A stretch of 64,000 nt of DNA, taken from JAPWJZ01 sp965279315 (GTDB lineage: Bacteria > Pseudomonadota > Alphaproteobacteria > Micavibrionales > UBA2020). Within the stretch, counting starts at the first letter, position 1; each line of letters begins with the position of its first letter. Under the pieces are notes generated by a model. That model was given only the letters and a program-made list of their open reading frames with translations. It was not told the DNA's origin and did no database searches. Below are positions 53,516-61,254 of the stretch, in pieces. A program made the translations under genes and the position numbers. The stretch is taken from contig OZ257145.1 of assembly GCA_965279315.1 (NCBI GenBank), positions 1,798,001-1,862,000 of the forward strand. The letters run 5' to 3'.

Positions 53516-54633
53516 TGGAAAAATGGGACGTCCATACCCATACGACCCTTTCGCCCGACACCTATGCGGCGCTGGAAAAATTCGCCCATTACACCGATTT
53601 TATCCGCGTCCGCAAACACGCGACCAAGCCCTGCTGCGCCGAAATGGTGAATGCCAGCGGCGCGGTGCAGCGGGAGCTGGAGGATAACGCCTATGACGGC
53701 GCGGTGCGCATCGGTGAATGTGATAAACATGGCGTGACGCTGCAGGTGTTGTCGCCGACGCCGATGATGATCCCTGATTACGTCGATAATGCCGACGACG
53801 CCGAAGCGATCTGCCGTATCCTGAATGATGATAATGCAGCAACGGTTAAGCGTTTTCCGTCGCGCTTCATGGCGCTGGGCGCGCTGCCAATGCAGTTCCC
53901 CGATCGTGCGGCGCGCGAGTTGGAACGCATCGTCAAATCCCACAACATGCGCGGCATCGAGATCAATTCCAACGTCAACGGCCGCGATCTTGATGATGCC
54001 GCGCTGTTTCCGGTGTTCGAGGCTGCGGCGGCTTTGAATGTTGCTGTGTTCATCCACCCGTGGGGCGGGTTTATGTCGCCGACGGAACCCAAATTGAAAT
54101 CGCGCATGAATGCCAACCGCAACTGGCGGCCATGGCTGATCGGCATGGGCATGGAAACAGCGCTCGCGTTTGATTCCATGCGTAGCGGCGGCGTGCATGA
54201 ACGCCTGCCGAAACTGCGCGTGATGTATGCGCATGGCGGTGGCGCATTCCCTGCGCTGCTCGGACGCCTTGAACACGGCGCGTATTGCCGCCCGGATTTG
54301 TTCAAAAACGCATCGCAGCTGAACCCGTTCGATACTGTTAAAAAATGCGGCGTCTATGCAGATACGCTGGTGCATAACCCTGCGATGCTGAAGGCGTTGA
54401 TTGAAATGCTGGGCATTGACCGCGTGGCGATGGGCTCTGACTACCCTTACCCCTTGGGCGAAATCGACCCGTTCGATCCGCAAACGCATGTAAGCGCGCT
54501 CGGGCATAAAACGACCTATGCGCAAGTGAAGGGCCTTTACCCCGGCCATGCGGTCGAGCATATGGATATAACTGATATACAAAAACAACGCCTGCTATCG
54601 GGCACGGCGAAAGAATGGCTGGGTGTGGCATGA
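53515..54633 (+). CDS. nbaD: 2-Amino-3-carboxymuconate-6-semialdehyde decarboxylase (ACMSD)
   Basis: A 372-residue zinc enzyme of the amidohydrolase superfamily. Metal ligands: His7 and His9 in DVHTH, His181 in FIHPWGG, His240 in AHGGG, and Asp309 in GSDYPYPLGE. It decarboxylates aminocarboxymuconate semialdehyde to aminomuconate semialdehyde, steering the route away from NAD synthesis. Shares the G of TGATG with the preceding gene and ATGA with the next one. Confidence 0.94.
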   Translation: MEKWDVHTHTTLSPDTYAALEKFAHYTDFIRVRKHATKPCCAEMVNASGAVQRELEDNAYDGAVRIGECDKHGVTLQVLSPTPMMIPDYVDNADDAEAICRILNDDNAATVKRFPSRFMALGALPMQFPDRAARELERIVKSHNMRGIEINSNVNGRDLDDAALFPVFEAAAALNVAVFIHPWGGFMSPTEPKLKSRMNANRNWRPWLIGMGMETALAFDSMRSGGVHERLPKLRVMYAHGGGAFPALLGRLEHGAYCRPDLFKNASQLNPFDTVKKCGVYADTLVHNPAMLKALIEMLGIDRVAMGSDYPYPLGEIDPFDPQTHVSALGHKTTYAQVKGLYPGHAVEHMDITDIQKQRLLSGTAKEWLGVA

Positions 54634-55436
54634 TGAAGGTGACGGTCAATCTGGGCGGGCATTTGGCGGATCTCGACAATCCCATTGATATTTCAATCCC
54701 CGTCAATTTCGCGATGGACCAGCTCTCTGCCTTCGCCAGCCGGCCTGCGCGCAAATATGCGTATAAGGTCGGCAATTTCGTGGGCGATGTGCGCCTTGGC
54801 GGCAGCTGCAATTGCGAAGTTTACCATTTCAGCCCGCACCTGCACGGCACGCATACCGAATGCGTTGGCCATGTGACCGATGCGCGCATCCGCGTGCAGG
54901 ATGTGCTGCATGAAACACTGATGCCCGCGACGCTGATTACCGTCACGCCCGTGCCCGCCGCGACCAGCAAGGACAGCTATGCGCCCGCGTTGCGCCGCAA
55001 CGATATGGTGATTACGCATGACGCGCTGAAGGAAGCGCTCGCCTATCATTCCACCGATTTCATGACTGCGCTGATCGTGCGCAGCTTCCCGAATGATGCA
55101 GGCAAGCCGCTGCGCGATTACGCCAAAACCCCCGCCACCTTTTTCTCGACCGAGGCGATGGAGGATATCGTCGCGCTGGGCGTACAGCATTTGCTGGTCG
55201 ATATGCCATCCATCGACCGCGCCGATGACGACGGCATGCTGTCCAACCACCGCATTTTTTGGGATCTGCAGCCGGGCGCGAAACAGGCGGATAAGCCGTC
55301 GCGCCGCACGGTCACCGAATTAATCTATGCGCCCGACAGCGTCGCGAACGGCAATTACCTGCTGAACCTGCAAGTCTCCGCCTTCGCGGGCGATGCTGCG
55401 CCCAGCCGTCCGGTATTATATAAGGTGTCGAAATGA
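54630..55436 (+). CDS. Kynurenine formamidase-like cyclase, divergent metal motif
   Basis: A 268-residue member of the cyclase family. KynB enzymes carry HxGTHxD-x3-H; here the region reads PHLHGTHTECVGH (His70, His72, His75, Glu77, His81), so Glu stands in for Asp and the first His is shifted. Placement directly before kynU and kmo makes N-formylkynurenine hydrolysis the best call, but a different clade from classical KynB is likely. ATGA overlap on both sides. Confidence 0.78.
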   Translation: MMKVTVNLGGHLADLDNPIDISIPVNFAMDQLSAFASRPARKYAYKVGNFVGDVRLGGSCNCEVYHFSPHLHGTHTECVGHVTDARIRVQDVLHETLMPATLITVTPVPAATSKDSYAPALRRNDMVITHDALKEALAYHSTDFMTALIVRSFPNDAGKPLRDYAKTPATFFSTEAMEDIVALGVQHLLVDMPSIDRADDDGMLSNHRIFWDLQPGAKQADKPSRRTVTELIYAPDSVANGNYLLNLQVSAFAGDAAPSRPVLYKVSK

Positions 55437-56695
55437 AATATCGCGATGATGCCGGGTTCGCGGCGGAGATCGATGCGCAAGACCCGCTCGCCAAATTCCG
55501 CGCGCAGTTCCACATCCCGCAGCATGACGGCAAGGACTGCATTTATTTCTGCGGCAACTCGCTCGGCCTGCAACCAAAAGCGGTCGAGGCCGCGATGATG
55601 CAGGAACTGGCCGACTGGAAAAACCTCGGCGTCGAAGGGCACTTCCATGGCAAGCATCCGTGGATGCCGTATCACGAGTTCGTCGCCGAAAATGCTGCCT
55701 ATGTCGTGGGTGCGAAACCGTCGGAAGTCGTGATGATGAACGGCCTGACCGCCAACCTGCACCTGATGATGGTGTCGTTCTATCGCCCGACAAAAACCCG
55801 CTATAAAATCCTGATCGAATATACGCCGTTCCCGTCGGATATTTATGCCGTGCAGTCGCAGGCGAAATTTCACGGTTTCGAGCCCGCCGACGCCATCATC
55901 GAAATGAAGCCGCGCGACGGTGAACATACGCTGCGGCAGGAAGATATCGAGGAAGTCATTGCGCGTGACGGCCAAAGTATCGCCCTGATCCTGATCGGCG
56001 GCGTGCATTATTATACCGGACAGTTTTTCGATATCGCGCGCATCACCGAAGCGGGGCATAAACAGGGCTGCATGGTCGGCTTCGACCTTGCCCATGCCGC
56101 CGGTAACGTGCTTCTGAAATTGCACGACTGGAATGTCGATTTCGCCTGCTGGTGCAGTTACAAATACCTGAATTCGGGGCCAGGTGCGGTTGCGGGTGCG
56201 TTCGTGCATGAGCGCCACGCAAAATCTTTCGACCTGCCGCGTTTTGCAGGCTGGTGGGGTAACGATAAATCCGTGCGCTTCAAGATGGGCCCGCAATTCC
56301 AGCCGATGGCGGGGGCGGAGGGGTGGCAGCTGTCAAACCCGCCGATTTTCGCGCTGGCGCCTGCGCGCGTGTCGCTCGATATTTTCCGCGAGGCGGGCAT
56401 GGAAAACTTGCGCAGCAAAAGCCTGCAGCTGACCGCCTATCTGGAATACCTGCTGCATAACCTGAACCTTGCCAGCTTGAAAATCATGACGCCCGCGAAC
56501 CCGTCGGAACGCGGCTGCCAGCTGTCGATCACCGTGCAGGATAATGGCCGCAAGGTGTTCGATGCCTTGCAAAGGGCGGGTGTCGTCTGTGACTGGCGCG
56601 AGCCGGACTGTATCCGCGTCGCGCCCGTGCCGCTGTATAACAGCTTCGGCGATGTTTACCGTTTCGTTGAAATTTTCAAAGGAGCCGCCGCATGA
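55433..56695 (+). CDS. kynU: Kynureninase
   Basis: A 420-residue PLP enzyme. FCGNSLGLQPKA at 39-50 and PLP Lys244 in CSYKYLNSGPG are characteristic, as is FDLAHAAGN with the PLP Asp218. It splits 3-hydroxykynurenine to 3-hydroxyanthranilate and alanine (or kynurenine to anthranilate). Overlaps its neighbours by ATGA on both sides. Confidence 0.96.
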   Translation: MKYRDDAGFAAEIDAQDPLAKFRAQFHIPQHDGKDCIYFCGNSLGLQPKAVEAAMMQELADWKNLGVEGHFHGKHPWMPYHEFVAENAAYVVGAKPSEVVMMNGLTANLHLMMVSFYRPTKTRYKILIEYTPFPSDIYAVQSQAKFHGFEPADAIIEMKPRDGEHTLRQEDIEEVIARDGQSIALILIGGVHYYTGQFFDIARITEAGHKQGCMVGFDLAHAAGNVLLKLHDWNVDFACWCSYKYLNSGPGAVAGAFVHERHAKSFDLPRFAGWWGNDKSVRFKMGPQFQPMAGAEGWQLSNPPIFALAPARVSLDIFREAGMENLRSKSLQLTAYLEYLLHNLNLASLKIMTPANPSERGCQLSITVQDNGRKVFDALQRAGVVCDWREPDCIRVAPVPLYNSFGDVYRFVEIFKGAAA

Positions 56696-58020
56696 CGCGC
56701 ACCATTCATGTCGTCGGCGCGGGGCTGGTCGGGCCCTTGATGGCGATTTACCTTGCCAAAAAGGGCTTCACGGTCGAATTGCATGAACGGCGCGGCGATA
56801 TGCGCAAGAATACGGTCGATGCGGGACGGTCGATCAACCTTGCCATCACGGCGCGCGGCTGGCGGTCGCTGGAGCAAGTGGGTCTGAAGGATAAAGTATC
56901 CGCCATTTCCATCCCCATGCGCGGCCGCATGGTGCATGATGTGCAGGGCAACACCAGCCTGCAACCCTATGGCCAGACGGATGCGGAAGTGATTTATGCG
57001 GCGTCGCGCAGCCTGCTGAACGTCATGCTGCTGGACGCTGCGGAAACCTATAAAAACCTGAAAATAAATTTCGGTGCGCGCTGTACGGGCTATGATCCCG
57101 ATAAATCGCTGCTGCAGTTCGACGGCAAGGATATTCCCGCCGAGGTCGTGATCGCGGCCGACGGCGCATGGTCGCCGGTACGCAAATCGCTGATGGGGAG
57201 GATCGAGAATTTCAATTATTCGCAGAGTTTCCTTGAATATGGCTACAAAGAACTGGAAATTCCGCCCGCCGCCAATGGCGCGTTCCGTATCGAAAAACAT
57301 GCACTGCATATCTGGCCGCGCAAAAATTACATGATGATCGCGCTGCCGAACACCGAAGGCAGTTTCACCTGCACGCTGTTTTACCCCAATCAGGGCAAGG
57401 ACAGTTTCGCGCATTTGGTAACGCCGCAGGATGTAACCGAATTTTTCACGCGCGATTTCCCCGATGCCGTACCGCATATGCCGGGCATGATCGGCGATTT
57501 CTTCGGCAATCCGACGGGCGCGTTGGTCACCGTCAAATGCGGTCCGTGGAATCTGGGCGGGAAGGCTGTATTGATCGGCGATGCGGCCCATGCGATCGTG
57601 CCGTTTTTCGCGCAAGGCATGAATAGCGGGTTCGAGGATTGCGCGGTGCTGAACAGCCTGATCGATTCAAGCGATCCCGACTGGGAAAATGTCTTCACGC
57701 GATTTGCCGCGCTGCGCAAGCCGAATGCCGATGCGATTGCCGATATGGCGGTCGAGAATTTCACGGAAATGCGCGACAGCGTGACCGACCCCGTTTTCCT
57801 GCTGAAAAAGAAGGTCGGGTTCGAACTGGAAAAACGCTGGCCGGGCAAATTCATCCCGCGTTATTCGATGGTGATTTTCCATCCGGATATCCCCTATGCC
57901 GAGGCGCAGCGGCGCGGCGCGATACAGGATAAAATCCTGGAGAAACTCTGCGCAGGTATTTCCGCGCCGGAGCAGGTGAATTGGGATGAGGCCGAAAAAT
58001 TGATCAAGCAGATCGCCTGA
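56692..58020 (+). CDS. kmo: Kynurenine 3-monooxygenase
   Basis: A 442-residue flavoprotein hydroxylase. FAD motif VVGAGLVGPLMAIYLAKKGF at the N-terminus, with GRSINLAITARGW (44-56), the family DG-type EVVIAADGAWSPVRK, and VLIGDAAHAIVPFFAQGMN (second FAD motif). It uses NADPH and O2 to hydroxylate kynurenine. No C-terminal membrane helix as in eukaryotes is evident. Last gene of the operon; the next gene is convergent, stops 1 base apart. Confidence 0.95.
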   Translation: MTRTIHVVGAGLVGPLMAIYLAKKGFTVELHERRGDMRKNTVDAGRSINLAITARGWRSLEQVGLKDKVSAISIPMRGRMVHDVQGNTSLQPYGQTDAEVIYAASRSLLNVMLLDAAETYKNLKINFGARCTGYDPDKSLLQFDGKDIPAEVVIAADGAWSPVRKSLMGRIENFNYSQSFLEYGYKELEIPPAANGAFRIEKHALHIWPRKNYMMIALPNTEGSFTCTLFYPNQGKDSFAHLVTPQDVTEFFTRDFPDAVPHMPGMIGDFFGNPTGALVTVKCGPWNLGGKAVLIGDAAHAIVPFFAQGMNSGFEDCAVLNSLIDSSDPDWENVFTRFAALRKPNADAIADMAVENFTEMRDSVTDPVFLLKKKVGFELEKRWPGKFIPRYSMVIFHPDIPYAEAQRRGAIQDKILEKLCAGISAPEQVNWDEAEKLIKQIA

Positions 58021-58021
58021 A

Positions 58022-58498
58022 TTACTTCCACACCAGCGGCGCATTGACGACCGCCGAACAGCATTGGCGCGGGTCGCAGGTCGGGCCGTTGGGATAGAAA
58101 CATGTGCCCTTCACTTCGCTGCCATAGGAAAACGATTTGCCGTCATTGCGGGTGATATTGACGGATAATTGCCTGGGGGTTTTTTGTGACAGCACGCCAT
58201 AGAACCCGTGCGTGTTCGCGGGCATCGCGCAGCCGGATTCACCGATTTTGACGTCTTCCGTGTCGCAGGTCACGTTGCCGTCGCATGATTTGAACGGCAG
58301 GCTGCCCTTGCAGACCGTCGTCGCGCCGTCCATCGTGACCGTGAATGTGTAATCGCCCGCCGGCCATGTGCCGCCGTCGAATTGCAGAGTCAATCCTTCC
58401 TGACACCACATCTGGGTGCAGGCCTTTTCGGCAAAGGCGGGCAGGGATGCCGTGATGAAAACGGCGACAAAAAGAAATAATATGATGCGCAGGGACAT
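58022..58498 (-). CDS. Secreted Cys-rich protein of unknown function
   Basis: A 158-residue protein with a signal peptide (about 1-23, ending AFA-E). The mature part has about ten Cys, which suggests disulfides and periplasmic or extracellular location. Segments ACTQMWCQEGLTLQF and CDPRQCCSAVVN frame a beta-rich body (YTFTVTMDG). Family not recognised. The ATG at 58498 is chosen over a longer frame (to 58852) that would overlap the divergent esterase gene. Divergent from the esterase with about 50 bases between. Confidence 0.65.
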   Translation of the reverse strand: MSLRIILFLFVAVFITASLPAFAEKACTQMWCQEGLTLQFDGGTWPAGDYTFTVTMDGATTVCKGSLPFKSCDGNVTCDTEDVKIGESGCAMPANTHGFYGVLSQKTPRQLSVNITRNDGKSFSYGSEVKGTCFYPNGPTCDPRQCCSAVVNAPLVWK

Positions 58499-58547
58499 GC
58501 TTGAAATATAGGTAAAAGCATATAGTCTTGCAATAACGGAGTTTCCA

Positions 58548-59522
58548 ATGTTTTTACGCATTATCCTGCTGGCGATATTGATTTTTGCCGCGCAACCTGC
58601 GCAGGCGGATGACAGCGTGGCCATGGAATGGGGCGGGCAGCAGCGGCCGTTTATCGTGCACCTGCCGCAAGGGGCCGCGACGGAAAACCTGCCCGTCGTG
58701 CTGGTGCTGCATGGCGGCGGCGGCAATGCCGACAATATGCGCCAGATGACAGGCATGAACAGTATTGCCGACAAGCACGGCTTTATTGCCGTGTACCCGG
58801 AGGGATACCCGTCGCCCCTGATCAGCCATATCCGCACATGGAATGCGGGCATCTGCTGCGGCCCTGCGGTGAAAAAGAAATCGGATGACGTGGGGTATAT
58901 CGGCGCGGTGATCGATGCGCTGGTCGCGCGATATAAAATCGATGCCTCTCGGGTCTATGCCACGGGCCATTCCAACGGCGCGATGATGAGTTATCGCTTG
59001 GCGTGCGAAATGTCCGGCCGCATCGCAGCGATTGCGCCGAATGCTGGGTCGCGCGAGGTTGCTGCGTGCAAACTGGAACGTCCCGTGCCCGTGCTGCACA
59101 TGCACGGCACGAAAGACCCCTGCGCGCTGTATGACGGCGGCGATAAATGCGGCGGGTGTTTTTCAAAATTCGTGCATTTCGGCGTTGAGGAAGACAGGGC
59201 CTGCCTGCCCGTGCGGACGGTGGTGCAGGACGCGGCGAAGCTGAACGGCTGCAGCATGGAAACGGAAATCACCCTGCAAAAAGGCGCGGTCACCTGCGAG
59301 CGATACGCTTGCGCCAAGGATGTAGCGGTCGAGCTTTGCTCCCTCGCCGGCATGGGGCATCGCTGGGCGGGCACGAACGACAAAGGGCCTTCGGCCTGCG
59401 CTCGGGAACCGGACAAGAAAATATGCAGCCGTTTTGCCGAAATCGTCGGCCCCGGCAATAACGACGTGGATGCGGGGGAACTGGCATGGGCGTTTTTCAG
59501 CCGGTTCAGCCTGCCCAAATAG
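58548..59522 (+). CDS. Secreted PHB-depolymerase/LpqC-like esterase
   Basis: A 324-residue alpha/beta hydrolase with signal peptide (about 1-20, AQA). The oxyanion motif HGGGGNADNMRQ near 55 and nucleophile GHSNGA (Ser142) match the poly(3-hydroxybutyrate) depolymerase/feruloyl esterase family. A C-terminal GMGHRWAG supplies the His. Eight or more Cys suggest disulfides, like the divergent neighbour. The substrate, an aromatic ester or polyester, is unknown. Confidence 0.85.
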   Translation: MFLRIILLAILIFAAQPAQADDSVAMEWGGQQRPFIVHLPQGAATENLPVVLVLHGGGGNADNMRQMTGMNSIADKHGFIAVYPEGYPSPLISHIRTWNAGICCGPAVKKKSDDVGYIGAVIDALVARYKIDASRVYATGHSNGAMMSYRLACEMSGRIAAIAPNAGSREVAACKLERPVPVLHMHGTKDPCALYDGGDKCGGCFSKFVHFGVEEDRACLPVRTVVQDAAKLNGCSMETEITLQKGAVTCERYACAKDVAVELCSLAGMGHRWAGTNDKGPSACAREPDKKICSRFAEIVGPGNNDVDAGELAWAFFSRFSLPK

Positions 59523-59610
59523 GGCGCAAGACGGGCTGTTGACATTGTCGCCCCGTCATGCGGAAATACTGTAGTTCTTAAAATTGCTGCACTGCCAAAA
59601 GGATCGACGC

Positions 59611-60642
59611 ATGACTCCGCCGAAAACGACTGCCGACAAGCTGAAAGACCAGCTGGCACTGCCGCTGATCACTGCGCCGATGTTCCTGATTTCCAACCCC
59701 ACGCTGGCGCTGGCCGCGTGCAAGGAAGGCATTGTGGGCTCTTTCCCCGCGCTCAACCAGAAAACGGTCGAAGGCCTTGATAAATGGCTGACCGAAATGG
59801 ATGACGGCATTGCCGAGCTGAAAAAGAACAATCCCGGCGCGAAAATCGCGCCTTATGCGGTCAACCTGATCGTCCACAAATCCAACCCGCGGCTGGAGGA
59901 AGACCTCGCCCTGATCGTTAAGCATAGAGTGCCAATCGTCATCACCTCGCTGGGCGCTGTGTCCGACCTTGTCGATGCGGTGCATTCCTATGGCGGCATC
60001 GTGCTGCATGACGTGACCAATATCGACCATGCGAAAAAGGCGATTGCGGCGGGCGTTGATGGCCTGATCGCGGTATCGGCAGGCGCGGGCGGCCATGCGG
60101 GCACGATGAACCCGCTGACGCTGGTGAACGAACTGCGCGGCATTTACGACGGCATGATCGTGCTGGCAGGCGGTTTGACGACCGGCCGCGACGTCTTCAC
60201 CGCCGAAGCCATGGGCGCTGATTTTGCCTATATGGGCACAAGGTTCATCTGCACGACGGAATCGAGCGCAGATCCCGCCTATAAGCAAATGGTGCTGGAT
60301 GCGAAACCGGCAGACATCATTTACACCTCTGCCGTCAGCGGCGTTCCCGCGAACTTCCTGAAGGACAGCCTGACCAAGGCCGGTTTCGACGTGGAACAGC
60401 TCAAAAAGGAAGGCGGCGCATCGGGCAAGCTGAAGCCCATCGCGAACGAAGCCGCCGCATGGAAAACCATCTGGTCGGCAGGGCAGGGCGCGGTCAATAT
60501 CGACGATGTGCCGTCGGTCAAGGAACTCGCCGACCGCCTGAAACAGGAATATTCGGAAGCCGAACAGAAACTGGCCGCTAAACACGCGGTCAAGGCGCCG
60601 ACGCCCGTTGCGCCGAAGCGTCCGCCCGCACCGAAGATGTAA
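59611..60642 (+). CDS. Nitronate monooxygenase-like flavoprotein
   Basis: A 343-residue TIM-barrel protein of the 2-nitropropane dioxygenase/nitronate monooxygenase family. FMN-binding features include PLITAPMFLISNPTLALA at the start, LIAVSAGAGGHAG (the Gly-rich phosphate loop and candidate catalytic His), and IVLAGGLTTGRDV. The natural substrate is not clear. The last 30 residues are Ala/Pro/Lys-rich. The start at 59611 has AAGGA 8 bases upstream; a frame upstream from 59584 lacks one. Confidence 0.88.
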   Translation: MTPPKTTADKLKDQLALPLITAPMFLISNPTLALAACKEGIVGSFPALNQKTVEGLDKWLTEMDDGIAELKKNNPGAKIAPYAVNLIVHKSNPRLEEDLALIVKHRVPIVITSLGAVSDLVDAVHSYGGIVLHDVTNIDHAKKAIAAGVDGLIAVSAGAGGHAGTMNPLTLVNELRGIYDGMIVLAGGLTTGRDVFTAEAMGADFAYMGTRFICTTESSADPAYKQMVLDAKPADIIYTSAVSGVPANFLKDSLTKAGFDVEQLKKEGGASGKLKPIANEAAAWKTIWSAGQGAVNIDDVPSVKELADRLKQEYSEAEQKLAAKHAVKAPTPVAPKRPPAPKM

Positions 60643-60644
60643 GG

Positions 60645-61217
60645 TTAAGGCTTGGGCGCGGCGGGCTTGCGGCGGTTGCCGCGGCTGGCATAGCCCGGGT
60701 CTTTCAGGAAATTCTTCAGCACCGCTTCATATTTCTGCAGCAAATCCGCAGGCGTTTCCGTGCGGCGTGCCTTGAACGATTCTGGCGTCGCATGGCGGGT
60801 CAGCAGGAAATAATCCTGCACGATCGCCGCCTGCTGTTCGAAACCGTATCGCGTCAGGTCGCGGGATGGATCGAGGCGGTGCAGGTAGCATTTCTGGTAG
60901 TTGAATTTATGCTTCAGCGTTTCCTTGAGCGCGGCGAGCGGCGTATGCACGACCTTGTTCTGGTGCTGCCACACATGCGTCATTTCATGAATGAAGACGG
61001 ATTGTTTTCTGGCATCTGTCTCGCCCGAAAAATCGGGGCTGTACGCGCCGCGCGGGAATGAAATATGGTTGGCGTTGGCGACCGCCTGTTCGCGTCCCTG
61101 GAACCCCGGCGGCAGGATGCGTTTGTCGTGCAGCCAGACAGCCGCGTAATCGACGCTGTCGCCGAATACGGTCTTCGCAAGCGCGGTTTCCCCCGGTGTC
61201 AGACGCCGTTTTGCCAT
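60645..61217 (-). CDS. HExxH putative metallopeptidase ('vgr-related' type)
   Basis: A 190-residue protein beginning RRLTPGETALAKTVFGD, followed by VWLHDKRILPPG and the zinc motif HEMTHVWQHQ (near 80). This matches alphaproteobacterial proteins often labelled 'vgr-related'. A C-terminal basic tail follows. Whether it is a peptidase or a toxin domain is unproven. Convergent with the nitronate monooxygenase-like gene (2 bases apart); divergent from recQ with 37 bases between. Confidence 0.78.
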   Translation of the reverse strand: MAKRRLTPGETALAKTVFGDSVDYAAVWLHDKRILPPGFQGREQAVANANHISFPRGAYSPDFSGETDARKQSVFIHEMTHVWQHQNKVVHTPLAALKETLKHKFNYQKCYLHRLDPSRDLTRYGFEQQAAIVQDYFLLTRHATPESFKARRTETPADLLQKYEAVLKNFLKDPGYASRGNRRKPAAPKP

Positions 61218-61218
61218 G

Positions 61219-61248
61219 TTGCTCCTGTGATGGTTTTGGCAGTATAAT
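61219..61248 (+). promoter_or_regulatory. Putative recQ promoter with leaderless start
   Basis: TTGCTC (61219-61224) and a perfect TATAAT (61243-61248) with an 18-base spacer. A start site 7 bases on falls at the recQ ATG (61255), which has no ribosome site, so the transcript may be leaderless. Pattern only. Confidence 0.45.
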
Positions 61249-61254
61249 ATTGTT

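Noticed and set aside
59539..59570. TTGACA promoter before the nitronate monooxygenase-like gene
   Set aside because: TTGACA is perfect, but the nearest -10-like box (AATACT) is 20 bases away, so spacing is poor.
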